DNA of 64,000 nt from Herbaspirillum rubrisubalbicans (GTDB taxonomy: Bacteria > Pseudomonadota > Gammaproteobacteria > Burkholderiales > Burkholderiaceae_D): the NCBI RefSeq assembly GCF_003719195.1, contig NZ_CP024996.1:5270001-5334000 (forward strand). Reading direction: 5' to 3'. Below, piece by piece: positions 8,622 to 17,461 of this stretch; position 1 is the stretch's first letter, and every line of letters begins with the position of its first letter. Below the pieces are notes generated by a model. It was not told the origin of the DNA. It did no database searches and saw only the letters and a list, made by a program, of their open reading frames with translations. A program made the translations under genes and the position numbers.

Positions 8622-9260
8622 TCACTGTTGCTTGAGCGCAGCCTGTTCCTGCATGGCTTGCCCCAGCGCCGTGTGACCCGCCGCCTTGAGTGCATTGGCG
8701 GCACCTTCGATGTCGCGCACTTCCTTGTTCTGGCTGAGCTTGCGCTTGCCTTCCAGGCGCGTGATTTCGATTTCGATGCCGACGATGGCTTGCAGCAGGG
8801 TATCGGTGAAATCGGCTGGCGCATCCGACATCTTCCAGGGTTGTGGCTGACTCGCCTCGTGGGTGCGCGTGAGCCGCGCCACCACGCCGCGCACATAGCG
8901 CTCATCATCGCGGATGGTGACCCGGCCATGGGCATGGGCCACGCTGTAGTTCCAGGTCGGTACCTGGCGATGCGCCTCATGCTTGCTGGGGTACCAGTTG
9001 GGCGAGATGTAGGCATCGCCCGCCGAGAACACCACCAGCACCGCATCGCCATCGGCCAGCTCGCGCCACAGCGGATTGGCCCGTGCCACGTGCAGATGCA
9101 GCGTGCCCAGCGCGCCCTGCGCGGGATCGAGATGGCATGGCAAGTGATTGGCATCGAGCCCGCTGGCGGTGTGGGAGACCAGCACGCCTAGGGGATGGGC
9201 TGCGATCAACTGGTGCAGGCTGGCCGTGTCGTTGTCGGCGAAGTGGGCGGGGATGTACAT
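8622..9260 (-). CDS. PaiB-like FMN-binding protein (FMN-binding split barrel)
   Basis: 212 aa beginning MYIPAHF, the classical N-terminus of the PaiB family (FMN-binding negative transcriptional regulator of Bacillus and its proteobacterial relatives). The motif HLPCHLDP, the SPNWYPSKH segment and the NYSVAHAHG segment fit the family's FMN-binding split barrel. Whether it regulates transcription or acts as a flavin enzyme in this organism is unknown. There is no Shine-Dalgarno match at the start, so initiation is supported mainly by family conservation. Confidence 0.88.
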   Translation of the reverse strand: MYIPAHFADNDTASLHQLIAAHPLGVLVSHTASGLDANHLPCHLDPAQGALGTLHLHVARANPLWRELADGDAVLVVFSAGDAYISPNWYPSKHEAHRQVPTWNYSVAHAHGRVTIRDDERYVRGVVARLTRTHEASQPQPWKMSDAPADFTDTLLQAIVGIEIEITRLEGKRKLSQNKEVRDIEGAANALKAAGHTALGQAMQEQAALKQQ

Positions 9261-9337
9261 GGTGTGAGTGTGCGCGTTGGGATGGGAGGCAATGAGAGCG
9301 TTCTATTCTATTGCATTGCCCCCCTCATCGCGCCCCT

Positions 9338-9787
9338 CTAGCGCGTCTGGACTGCCGGCGCGGTGAGCGGCATGGCCGAGCTGGGCAGTCCGAAGATGCG
9401 GTCGAACAGCAGGTTGAACAGATAGGTATAGATCATGAAGAAGACGATCAACCCAAAGTCCAACGCCAGTGCTTGCCACAGGCTGATGCCCAACCACCAG
9501 GCGAACAGCGGCACCAGCATCACCACCAACCCGCCTTCGAAGCCGATGGCGTGCGCGGCGCGCCGGGCGAAGTTGCGGCCACGGCGGGGCTGGCGCGCTT
9601 CCCAGCGCTCGAACAAGGTATTGAAGATGAAATTCCAGAGGAAGGCGATGGTCGAGGACACCACCGCGGCCGCCAAGGAATGCGTGCTGTCGTGGCCGGC
9701 GAACACGGTCAGGCCGACGGTCGTGAAAATGATGGCCAAGCCTTCGAAAAGGCTGGCATAGACCAGCTTGCGTTTGAATCCTTGCAT
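9338..9787 (-). CDS. PACE-family multidrug efflux transporter
   Basis: 149 aa with four transmembrane helices arranged as two repeated helix pairs, the layout of the proteobacterial antimicrobial compound efflux family (AceI). The conserved acidic residue of the first helix is seen in SLFEGLAI, and each repeat has the W-N-F/LFER-type boundary (FLWNFIFNTLFERWE and MIYTYLFNLLFDRIFG). The start at 9787 has AGGAG 7 nt upstream. Family members export chlorhexidine or short-chain diamines by proton exchange. The divergent LysR gene is the usual regulator arrangement for this family. Confidence 0.9.
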   Translation of the reverse strand: MQGFKRKLVYASLFEGLAIIFTTVGLTVFAGHDSTHSLAAAVVSSTIAFLWNFIFNTLFERWEARQPRRGRNFARRAAHAIGFEGGLVVMLVPLFAWWLGISLWQALALDFGLIVFFMIYTYLFNLLFDRIFGLPSSAMPLTAPAVQTR

Positions 9788-9962
9788 GACATTCTCCTGA
9801 TACTGCAGATACGGCAGAGGCTGCGCCTGTGGATAAGACAAACTGAAACCAGCGCACCTGGCCTTGGGATGGAAAGCATTCTATGATGAGTTTTTTGATA
9901 GAAGAAGTCGGCTTCTTTCAGTTTTACTGATAGGTAGCCGACCACCCTGCAAGGATGCTGCG

Positions 9963-10868
9963 ATGGCTTTCTCCAGTGACAACGTCAAGGTCTTTCTGGC
10001 CGTGCTCGACAGTGGCTCCTTCTCGGCCGCTGCGCGCCAGTTGGGGCGAGTGCCCTCATCGGTGAGCATGACCATCAGCCAGCTCGAAGCGGAGCTGGAC
10101 CTGCAATTGTTCGACCGTACCGCGCGCGACGCCCGTCCCACCGAACTGGCGCGCGCCCTGGAGCCGGATGCGCGCCTGCTGGCCAGCACCCTGCGCCAGC
10201 TCGATGCCCACGCGCTGGCCATGCACCAGGGGCTGGAGCGCAAGCTGACGCTGGCCATCGCACCGGAGTTGCTGTCGGTGCCCTGGGCCAGGCCGCTGGC
10301 AGTGCTGGCGGCGGAGTTTCCTTCGCTGGAGGTGGAGGTGCTGTCCTCACCGCAGGCCGACGCCATGCAAATGCTCTATGACAATACGGCGCAACTGGCG
10401 CTGGTGTTCGAGCGCCATGCCGGTGATGACAGCGAGGCTTTCCAGGAATTGAGCAGCGAGATGATGGTGGCCGTGATCGCCCCCGACCATCCGGCGCGGC
10501 TACGCAAGAAGCGCAAATTGCGCTACGAAGACCTGTACGACATCCGCCAGATCGCCGTGGCCAGCCGCGACGCCAGCATCTCGGATCCGCGCTTTTTCCT
10601 GGCGCGCCACATCTGGCGCACCGACAACCACCTGGCCACCTTGTCGCTGGTGCGTGAAGGCCTGGGCTGGGCCTATCTGCCGCACAGCCTGGTGCAGGCG
10701 CAGATCGAGGCCGGCACGCTGGTGGTGATCGACTTCGACAACATCAGCAACCAGCAGCGCATGTGGGTGGACGTGGTGTGGAGCAAGGACCGGCCCCTGG
10801 GATTGGGGGCACAGCGTTTTATCGCACTGATGCGGGAAATGGCGCCAAGCCGGCGCAAGCGCAAGTGA
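9963..10868 (+). CDS. LysR-family regulator, divergent from the PACE pump
   Basis: 301 aa: N-terminal winged helix (FLAVLDSGSFSAAARQLGRVPSSVSMTISQLE) at about residues 8-45 and a LysR substrate-binding domain from about 90 to 295. The start at 9963 has AAGGA upstream; the frame opens earlier but the upstream residues do not fit the family. It is divergent from the PACE transporter across about 175 nt and, by the usual LysR arrangement, probably controls it. The inducer cannot be read from the sequence. Confidence 0.9.
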   Translation: MAFSSDNVKVFLAVLDSGSFSAAARQLGRVPSSVSMTISQLEAELDLQLFDRTARDARPTELARALEPDARLLASTLRQLDAHALAMHQGLERKLTLAIAPELLSVPWARPLAVLAAEFPSLEVEVLSSPQADAMQMLYDNTAQLALVFERHAGDDSEAFQELSSEMMVAVIAPDHPARLRKKRKLRYEDLYDIRQIAVASRDASISDPRFFLARHIWRTDNHLATLSLVREGLGWAYLPHSLVQAQIEAGTLVVIDFDNISNQQRMWVDVVWSKDRPLGLGAQRFIALMREMAPSRRKRK

Positions 10869-10895
10869 CCCCGGCCACTCAGAATAAACTCGGTA

Positions 10896-10920
10896 AATCT
10901 CGATTTTTTTCGAGGTTTTT
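10896..10920 (+). terminator. Weak intrinsic terminator after the LysR gene
   Basis: A short stem (CTCGA / TCGAG) with a T-rich loop is followed by GTTTTT about 30 nt after the LysR stop. The stem is only 5-6 bp, so termination may be partial. Confidence 0.45.
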
Positions 10921-11013
10921 GAGCGAAATTTTGGCAGGCATTCGGCTACGATTGGATAAAAAACACACCTACAACCTCCCGGATATGAATCCGGGCCAAC
11001 GCCGGACTGTCTC

Positions 11014-11172
11014 ATGTTCCTCTATCTTCCTTTCCTGCTGGCCTTCCTGACCGTCCTCGGGATTTCTTTCGGCTGGAAATCATTGAGCAATAAACTATGG
11101 TTGGCAACAATGGGGCTGACTCTGTGGCGCTTCAGCCCCTACCTCCAGCTCCCCCAGGGCCTGGTCCTGTAA
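11014..11172 (+). CDS. DUF5993-type small membrane protein upstream of dsbB
   Basis: 52 aa, MFLYLPFLLAFLTVLGISFGWK at the N-terminus, two hydrophobic segments with a basic linker. Size, sequence style and position immediately before a dsbB gene match the DUF5993 family that commonly pairs with DsbB proteins. It ends 12 nt before the dsbB ATG, so translation is probably coupled. The ribosome binding site is weak. The function is unknown; an accessory role in DsbB assembly or quinone coupling is a guess based only on linkage. Confidence 0.65.
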   Translation: MFLYLPFLLAFLTVLGISFGWKSLSNKLWLATMGLTLWRFSPYLQLPQGLVL

Positions 11173-11184
11173 TCGCGCCGTCCC

Positions 11185-11817
11185 ATGGATCGCTCTGTCG
11201 TCTTCACGCCGCGGGATCCCGTCCTGCCGGGCGGGATCTTTCTCAATTGCCTGTGCCTGCTGGCCGTCAGCGGCTGCCTGGGGCTGCTGCTGTACTACCA
11301 GTGGATGCTGCTGGAGCCAGCCTGTCCGCTCTGTCTGCTGCAGCGTATCGGCATCATCCTCACCGGCATCGGTTTCCTGCGTAACCTGCGCTTCGGCGTC
11401 AAGAGCGCGCATTACGGGATGGCGCTGCTGGGGGCGTTGCTGACCGGCGTGGTGGCCCTGCGTCAACTGTCACTGGAGGGGATGGCGGGCCAGCAGGCGC
11501 ATGGGGCGCTGATGCTGGGCCTGCATTTCTACACCTGGGCGATCCTGTTCTCGCTGGTAGCGCTGGTGGTCATCGCCGGTCTACTGGGTTTCAAGAGCGC
11601 CGAATATCCGGCCACCCTGTTGCTGCTACAAAGCGCCGAAGCGCCGAACGAACCGCGCCGCATTCCCTGGGGGCGGATCGTCGTGGGTGCCATCTTCGTG
11701 CTGCTGGTAGGCGCGCAGATGGTGCTCAGCATGACTGGCTGCAATCGCAACGCCTGCGATGACAACCTGATTGATCGCCTGCAACTGCCCGGCGCAGACC
11801 AACGCAAGTCGCCATAA
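11185..11817 (+). CDS. DsbB-family disulfide oxidoreductase, atypical
   Basis: 210 aa, longer than classical DsbB (about 160-180). DsbB reoxidises periplasmic DsbA and passes electrons to quinone. The first catalytic pair is present (CPLCLLQR, about residues 47-54) after the first helix. The second periplasmic loop, which normally carries the other Cys pair, has none here. Instead an extra fifth helix (about residues 163-182) leads to a C-terminal segment GCNRNACDDN that, by topology counting, would lie in the periplasm and could supply the second pair. Preceded by the DUF5993 gene. Confidence 0.85.
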   Translation: MDRSVVFTPRDPVLPGGIFLNCLCLLAVSGCLGLLLYYQWMLLEPACPLCLLQRIGIILTGIGFLRNLRFGVKSAHYGMALLGALLTGVVALRQLSLEGMAGQQAHGALMLGLHFYTWAILFSLVALVVIAGLLGFKSAEYPATLLLLQSAEAPNEPRRIPWGRIVVGAIFVLLVGAQMVLSMTGCNRNACDDNLIDRLQLPGADQRKSP

Positions 11818-11853
11818 AAAACGGAGCACACTTGCAGCAAGCAGGTGGGCTCC
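11818..11853 (-). terminator. Intrinsic terminator of the porin gene
   Basis: On the minus strand a long stem (GGAGC..CACCTGC with GCAAGTG..GCTCC, containing G-U pairs and one bulge) is followed by C/G and a T6 run that overlaps the dsbB stop region. It lies about 70 nt beyond the porin stop and separates the convergent dsbB and porin genes. Confidence 0.8.
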
Positions 11854-11921
11854 GATCAAAACAGCTCAAGACTATTGCGACCCGATAGCGCTCACACGCA
11901 CCGGGCCAGGCTCCCAGTGCA

Positions 11922-12992
11922 TCAGAAGCGGTGCTGCATCCCCATGGTCATGCCGAACTGGCTATTGCCAAAGCCCACGTCATCACGCGACAGACCCACC
12001 AATTGGTTGTTCTTGGCCTTGGCATAGGCCGTGCTCAGGTACAGGTCGGTGCGCTTGGACATCGCATACTTCAAGCGCAGCGAGTACATGATCGGGTCCG
12101 CATCCTTGGCCACGTTCTTGATGTTCTGGTAGTAGATGGCGCCAATGACCGTCATGGCAGGCGTGAACTTGTAGCTCACGCCGCCCCAGTAGAAGTCGCT
12201 GCGCAGGTCGGTGGCGCCGCTGGCCAGGGTCTTCTTGTAGTAGCGGTAGCCCAGATTGAACTTCCAGGCATCGGCCAGTTGGTAGCCCGCTGCCAGATGG
12301 GCGCTGGTGGCACGGTCGTAGGCGGTATTGACGGTGGTGGTGCTGTTGTTGCGGTCATAGGTGGCGGCCAGGCTGAACGGGCCCGAACCCCAACCCAGGC
12401 CGACGCCGTACTTGGCGCCATTGCTGGTCTGGCCGGCCACTTCACCGAAGCCATACATGGCGCCGATCTTCACGCCGCTGAATTCGCCCTGGTACTTGAC
12501 CAGGTTCGACACGCCGGTCGGCATCCCATCCTTGCGGCCACCGGTGGCACCGGCCGAAGTCACCCACGAATAGTTGGCCGAGTAACCCATGGGGTCGAAC
12601 GGGGCGATGAAGTCATAGGTGGTCGAGTAGGAGCGACCAGTCACCACGCGCCCGAAGCCCCCTTCCAGGCCAACGTTGGACTGGCGGTTGAAGATCTGGT
12701 TGGCATCGCCATCGAAGCCACCAGTATCGAGCTTGAAGCCGTTTTCCAACTGGAAGATGGCTTTGAGGCCACCGCCCAGGTCTTCGCTACCACGAAAACC
12801 GATGCGCGAAGTGTTCATGTTGCCCGAGCTCAAGCGCACCACGCTGTTGCCGGCTGCGTTGGCATTGTTGAGATATTCCACACCGGTATCGATGAGGCCG
12901 TAGACGGTCACCGAGGTCTGGGCCTGGGCGCCGCCGGCGGCCAGGGTAGCGAATGCGGCCAGCATACTGGCGGCGAGATGATTCCTTTGCAC
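11922..12992 (-). CDS. Gram-negative general porin (Burkholderiales type)
   Basis: 356 aa, starting at a GTG (12992) with AAGGAG 6 nt upstream. A signal peptide (QRNHLAASMLAAFATLAAGGAQA) precedes the mature start QTSVTVYGLIDTGVEY, which is the standard opening of betaproteobacterial trimeric porins. The protein ends GMQHRF, a C-terminal Phe as required for outer-membrane assembly. SRIGFRGSEDLGGGLKAIF is the second family hallmark. It forms a diffusion channel in the outer membrane. The 220-nt upstream region is AT-rich and carries three ACTWAGT-like elements near 13157-13214. Confidence 0.92.
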   Translation of the reverse strand: MQRNHLAASMLAAFATLAAGGAQAQTSVTVYGLIDTGVEYLNNANAAGNSVVRLSSGNMNTSRIGFRGSEDLGGGLKAIFQLENGFKLDTGGFDGDANQIFNRQSNVGLEGGFGRVVTGRSYSTTYDFIAPFDPMGYSANYSWVTSAGATGGRKDGMPTGVSNLVKYQGEFSGVKIGAMYGFGEVAGQTSNGAKYGVGLGWGSGPFSLAATYDRNNSTTTVNTAYDRATSAHLAAGYQLADAWKFNLGYRYYKKTLASGATDLRSDFYWGGVSYKFTPAMTVIGAIYYQNIKNVAKDADPIMYSLRLKYAMSKRTDLYLSTAYAKAKNNQLVGLSRDDVGFGNSQFGMTMGMQHRF

Positions 12993-13214
12993 TGAGGTCT
13001 CCTTGGTTGAAAGCTTGAGGTATTGCGTCGGTACGGATGCGCCGCGCGACGTCTTCTGGTCATGCGCCCGGCCACGCCGCAAGCCGGGTGGTACGGGCGG
13101 AAGCGACAACGGGTAGTCATCGCTTCCGGGTCTTCATCGATCAAGATGAAAGGGTCAAAAAACTAAGTCGATGTATCGCAAAAACTTAGTATTGGGAAAT
13201 GCTCATCTAAGTAT

Positions 13215-14303
13215 TCAGAATGCCCACAGCGCCTGTTCCGGCAGCGACAGCCAGTATTGGCCCTGGTCCAGGCGCTGCGGTGCATAGGCGCGCAGGCCGA
13301 CCGATCCGGCTGGACCGCCCTCGACCTTGAACAGGCATTCCCAGCGGTCGCCCAGGTACATGCAGGTAGACAGCGGCAGGCGAATCGCATTGTCGGTCTG
13401 CTCGCCCGAGATACGGACCTGCTCGACGCGGATGATGCCGGTCAGTTGCTCGCCCGGCTTGGCATCGTCGCGCCCGCGCAGGGTGGCCACTGCCGTGCCG
13501 CCATCCAGTTTCAGGGTCACGCGCTCGCCCTCGCGGCTGAGCACTTCGGCGGCCAGCTTGTTGTTGCTGCCCATGAATTCGGCGGTAAACAGGGTATTGG
13601 GGGTCTGGTACATGCTTTGCGGCGTCCCCTGCTGTTCGATGCGGCCATTGTTGAGCAGCAGGATGCGGTCGGAGATGGCCATGGCCTCGCCCTGGTCGTG
13701 GGTCACCATCAGGGCCGACAGGCCCAGGCGCACGATCAGTTCGCGCAGGAAGGCGCGGGCTTCCTCGCGCAGCTTGGCGTCCAGGTTGGACAGCGGCTCG
13801 TCCAGCAGGATCACCTGCGGGTTGTAGACCAGCGCGCGGGCAATGGCCACGCGCTGCTGCTGGCCACCGGAGAGCTGGTGCGGATAACGTTCGCCCAGAT
13901 GCCCCAGGCCCAGTTGCGAGAGCACTTCCTTGACGCGCTTGGCGATCTCAGCCGAGGGTGTCTTGCGCAGCTTCAAGCCATAGGCCACGTTGTCGGCCAC
14001 GGTCTTGTGCGGCCACAGCGCATAGGACTGGAACACCAGCCCCAGGTTGCGTTCTTCGGCCGGCATCTCGAACTCGCGCGCGCCATCGAAGACGCGGCGG
14101 CTGCCGATGTCGATGGTCCCGGCCTTGGGCGACTCCAGCCCGGCCACGGCGCGCAGCAAGGTGGTCTTGCCGCTGCCCGAAGGCCCTAGCAGGGCCACCA
14201 CTTCGCCGCGCTGCAATTGCATGGAAACACCCTTGAGGATGGGGTTGGCAGAGGCGCCGGTACCGTAGTCCAGGTGCAGGTCGTTGACGGAAAGTTCAGT
14301 CAT
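13215..14303 (-). CDS. ABC transporter ATP-binding protein (Fe3+/polyamine type)
   Basis: 362 aa. Walker A GPSGSGKTT (about 39-47), signature LSGGQQQRVAIARAL, Walker B VILLDEPLSNLD and the switch His in MVTHDQ are all intact. The C-terminal third is a TOBE-type regulatory domain, as in FbpC/PotA-like ATPases. Third gene of a minus-strand operon with a binding protein and a fused permease; it energises that importer. The gap from the permease gene (73 nt) contains a GC-rich hairpin at 14332-14356. Confidence 0.92.
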   Translation of the reverse strand: MTELSVNDLHLDYGTGASANPILKGVSMQLQRGEVVALLGPSGSGKTTLLRAVAGLESPKAGTIDIGSRRVFDGAREFEMPAEERNLGLVFQSYALWPHKTVADNVAYGLKLRKTPSAEIAKRVKEVLSQLGLGHLGERYPHQLSGGQQQRVAIARALVYNPQVILLDEPLSNLDAKLREEARAFLRELIVRLGLSALMVTHDQGEAMAISDRILLLNNGRIEQQGTPQSMYQTPNTLFTAEFMGSNNKLAAEVLSREGERVTLKLDGGTAVATLRGRDDAKPGEQLTGIIRVEQVRISGEQTDNAIRLPLSTCMYLGDRWECLFKVEGGPAGSVGLRAYAPQRLDQGQYWLSLPEQALWAF

Positions 14304-14331
14304 GATGATTCCTTAGAATGCGCTATCAGGA

Positions 14332-14356
14332 GGCCGGCGCATCCATGGCGCCGGCC
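14332..14356 (-). other. Intergenic hairpin between permease and ATPase genes
   Basis: A perfect 9-bp inverted repeat (GGCCGGCGC / GCGCCGGCC) with a 7-nt loop and no T run. In an ABC operon such structures often stabilise the upstream mRNA or set the expression ratio; that is inference here. Confidence 0.5.
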
Positions 14357-14376
14357 GGTGCAATTGAGAGACGGGC

Positions 14377-16188
14377 TCAGTCGTGCAGCTTCACGCCGAA
14401 GCGCAGCGCAATGCCCAGGCCCACGGCCACCAGCGTGATGTTGATGAAGGACAGCGCTGCCACCAGTTCCACCGCGCCCGCGGCCCACATGGAAACGATC
14501 ATGGAGCCGATCACCTCGGTGCCGGGCGAGAGCAGATAGACCCCGGTGGAGTACTCGCGCTCGAAGATCAGGAACACCATCAGCCAGGCACCGACCAGGC
14601 CATAGCGCACCAGCGGGATGGTGACGTCGCGGGTGACGCGCGAACGCGAGGCGCCCACGGCACGTGCGGCTTCTTCCAGTTCCGGGCCGACCTGTAGCAG
14701 GGCGGTATTGATCAGGCGCAGGCCATAGGCCATCCACACCACCGAGTAGGCCAGCCAGACCGAGAAGATGGTCGAGCGCAGGCCGCGCAGGGCGGGAATG
14801 AAGCTTTCTACCAACCATAGGGCGATGGGGTTGTCGATGCCCTTCAGGGCCGAGTCCAGCAGTGAAGGAACGAACAGGAATACCCATAGGAAGGACAGGC
14901 CGGCCAACAGGCCCGGCACCGCACGCGGCACCAGCACGCTGTAGTCGAGGAAGCGCGTCACGCCATCCTGCTTGCGGTGCATGGCCAGGGCGATGGCGGT
15001 ATAGCAGGCCACCGCCAGGGCGCCGCCGATGACGCCGATCAAGACCGTATTGATGATGCCGCGCACCAGCGAGGGTTGGTCCCACACGTTCAACAGGTTC
15101 TCGAAGGTCAGCACCTCCAGCAGACTCACACCATCACCCCAGTGCGAGACGAAGGTGCGCAAGCCAATGCCCGAGAGCGGAATCACGACGGTGAAGAGCA
15201 GCCAGCCGGCGATCAAGGTGAAGGCCACCCAGCGCCATTTGCCCAGCGGCAGCGCCTTCTGGCGCGCGCCCTTGCCCTTGATGGCGACATACTTGTTGGC
15301 CGAGCGCAGCAGCCAGCGCTGCAACATCACCAACGGCATGGTCACCGCCACCAGGCACACGGCCACTGCCGCCATCAGGTGATAGGAGGGCGTACCCAGC
15401 TTGTTGGTGAGCTTGTAGAGATAGGTGGGCAGCACCAGGTGGCCTTCCGGGTCGCCCAGCACCAGCACCAGACCGAACACCTCGAAGCCGAGGAAGAACA
15501 CCAGCACGCCGGAATAGGCCAGCGCCGGGGTGATCATCGGCAGCGACACATTCAGCGCCACCTGCAGTGGCGATGCACCGGCCACGCGGGCCGCTTCTTC
15601 GACGTCCGACCCCAGGCTCTTCAAGGCTGCCGAGGCATACAGGTAGACGTGTGGCACGTGGGTCAGGCCAGCGATGATGACGATGCTGGTGAAGGAATAG
15701 ATGTTCCAGGGATCGCCCTCGAAGCCAAACACCGACAACAGATTCTTGACCCACACGGTATAGAAGCCCACCGGGCCCATCGAAACCACATAGCCGAAAC
15801 CGATCACCATGGGCGAGACGAAGATGGGCACCATCAGTGCCGGGGCGATGAGGCTGCGGCCCGGCAAGTCGGTGCGCACCATCAGGAAGGCCAGCATCCC
15901 GCCCAGGGGCACGGCGATCAAGGCCAGGCCGGTGGCCAGCGTCAAGCCATTGATGAAGGCTTGGCGAAAGTCCGGATCATCGAAGATGAAGCGGTAGGAA
16001 TCGAAGGTCAGTTCCTTGACCGGCGCGAAGAACGGGGCCGACAGGAAGCTCTGGTAGAAAATCAGCAGCAGCGGCACGAAGATGGCCAGGGCCGTGAGCA
16101 GCACGACCAGGCCGCGCGGCCAGTTCAGCCGGAATCGGCGGGCCGGCAGGGCTTGCTCGCTGCGGGCCAAGGTAGTGGTGGTTTGCAT
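14377..16188 (-). CDS. ABC transporter fused permease (FbpB-like)
   Basis: 603 aa with two tandem BPD_transp_1 permease domains (about 60-290 and 350-600), each containing the EAA-type cytoplasmic loop: EEAARVAGASPLQVALNVSLP in the first half and EEAARAVGASRSRVTRDVTIPL in the second. About twelve transmembrane helices are visible. This fused architecture is typical of iron(III) (FbpB/SfuB) importers. The start at 16188 has AGAGG upstream. It works with the adjacent binding protein and ATPase. Confidence 0.92.
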   Translation of the reverse strand: MQTTTTLARSEQALPARRFRLNWPRGLVVLLTALAIFVPLLLIFYQSFLSAPFFAPVKELTFDSYRFIFDDPDFRQAFINGLTLATGLALIAVPLGGMLAFLMVRTDLPGRSLIAPALMVPIFVSPMVIGFGYVVSMGPVGFYTVWVKNLLSVFGFEGDPWNIYSFTSIVIIAGLTHVPHVYLYASAALKSLGSDVEEAARVAGASPLQVALNVSLPMITPALAYSGVLVFFLGFEVFGLVLVLGDPEGHLVLPTYLYKLTNKLGTPSYHLMAAVAVCLVAVTMPLVMLQRWLLRSANKYVAIKGKGARQKALPLGKWRWVAFTLIAGWLLFTVVIPLSGIGLRTFVSHWGDGVSLLEVLTFENLLNVWDQPSLVRGIINTVLIGVIGGALAVACYTAIALAMHRKQDGVTRFLDYSVLVPRAVPGLLAGLSFLWVFLFVPSLLDSALKGIDNPIALWLVESFIPALRGLRSTIFSVWLAYSVVWMAYGLRLINTALLQVGPELEEAARAVGASRSRVTRDVTIPLVRYGLVGAWLMVFLIFEREYSTGVYLLSPGTEVIGSMIVSMWAAGAVELVAALSFINITLVAVGLGIALRFGVKLHD

Positions 16189-16255
16189 GTTGCGCCTCTC
16201 GATGGGGCTGGTGGCCTCCGCACCGGCCAGCGATGACGGAGGTAAAACGGTACCG

Positions 16256-16282
16256 ATGGAGACGCCTTGCGGCGCGCTCCAT
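16256..16282 (-). other. Hairpin between binding-protein and permease genes
   Basis: An inverted repeat with ATGGAG/CTCCAT outer arms and an inner GC-rich stem around GCAA lies about 35-60 nt beyond the binding-protein stop. There is no proper T run, so it is more likely an mRNA-stabilising or attenuating element than a full terminator. Confidence 0.5.
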
Positions 16283-16316
16283 GCGGATCAAACGCGATTT
16301 TTTTGCGATGGTCGCC

Positions 16317-17423
16317 TTACTTCTTGGTGGCTTCCTTCCACTGCTTCAGGAAATCCAGGCGCTTCTTCTGGTCCAGGTATTCCAGCAGTTCGGTGGACAC
16401 CGGCATGGGCTTGAGAGAGTCGCCCAATTGCTTGGTCAGTTCGGCCGAGGTGGTGGTACCGGTCACGTCAGCGCGGATGGCGAAGAGCTGGGCATCGTTG
16501 GCGATGATGGTCTGGCCGCGCTTGGAGAGAATGTAATCCACCCACAGCTTGGCAGCATTGAGGTTCTTGCCAGCCTTGTTGATGAAGATCACGCGCGAGA
16601 GCACCAGGTTGTAATCCTTGGTGAAGGCCACGCCGATGGAAGGATCCTTCTTGGCGCGCACCAGGGCGTAGGGACCGAGGATGTTGTAGCCGATCAGGTT
16701 TTCACCGGAAGAGATGCGTTCCAGCATGGTGCCGGTGGAGGATTGCACGCGCGCCGCCACACCGCCCATGGCACGGGCAAAGTCCCAGAATTGCGGGTTG
16801 TATTTCAGGTCATAGGTCATCAGGCTGAAGCCGACGCCGGACTTCTCGATATCGTAGGTGGTGACCTTGTTCTTGAACTTGTCCTGCTTGCTGGTCAAGA
16901 GCTTGGTGAACTCGGCATGGCTGGTCGGCACTTCGGCTTCGCTCACAAGGCGCTTGTTGTAGACGATGGCGGCGGGCTCGAAGGTGGTGCCGTAGGCGGT
17001 GTCCTTCCAGTTGGCCCAGGCCGGCAGGGCGGCGGCTTCGGGCGACTTGTAGGCAACCGCATAGCCTTCGGCGGCCAGCTTGACCTGCAGGTCCATCGAG
17101 GCCGACCACATCACGTCAGCCGTGGCGCCACCAGCGGCCGCTTCGGAGATGAAACGGTTGTAGGCTTCGGTGGAATTCATGTCGTTGTATTCCACCTTCA
17201 CGGTCGGATAGAGCGCGCTGAAATCCTTGATCAGTGCTTCGGCAGCCTTGGAATCGGTGGTGCTGTAGATCACGACCTTGCCTTCCTTCTTGGCTCCTTC
17301 GATGACCTTGGCATAGTCGGCGGGATAGCCGGCCGGGGTATCGGCGTGCGCCACACCGCTGAAAGTGACAGGCAAAGCGAGGGCCAGGCCGAGCGCAATG
17401 CTCAGGCGACGTTTGTGCAACAT
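16317..17423 (-). CDS. ABC transporter substrate-binding protein (iron-type)
   Basis: 368 aa from the ATG at 17423, preceded by AAGGAG. A signal peptide (MLHKRRLSIALGLALALPVTFSGVAHA) is cleaved before DTPAG, placing it in the periplasm. The mature sequence resembles FbpA/Fe3+-type binding proteins (VVIYSTTDSKAAEALIKDFSALYPTVKVEYNDMNSTEAYNRF). A consecutive Tyr-Tyr iron site is not evident, so the ligand could be a phosphonate, polyamine or organic ligand rather than free iron. First gene of the importer operon. Confidence 0.88.
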   Translation of the reverse strand: MLHKRRLSIALGLALALPVTFSGVAHADTPAGYPADYAKVIEGAKKEGKVVIYSTTDSKAAEALIKDFSALYPTVKVEYNDMNSTEAYNRFISEAAAGGATADVMWSASMDLQVKLAAEGYAVAYKSPEAAALPAWANWKDTAYGTTFEPAAIVYNKRLVSEAEVPTSHAEFTKLLTSKQDKFKNKVTTYDIEKSGVGFSLMTYDLKYNPQFWDFARAMGGVAARVQSSTGTMLERISSGENLIGYNILGPYALVRAKKDPSIGVAFTKDYNLVLSRVIFINKAGKNLNAAKLWVDYILSKRGQTIIANDAQLFAIRADVTGTTTSAELTKQLGDSLKPMPVSTELLEYLDQKKRLDFLKQWKEATKK

Positions 17424-17461
17424 GGGTTCTCCTTGATGATGAAACGGACCTTGCGCCGGCC

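Noticed and set aside
16317..17423. Assignment of the binding protein as a proven Fe3+ carrier
   Set aside because: The operon architecture is iron-type, but a clear Tyr-Tyr ligand pair is not visible, so only the general class is claimed.
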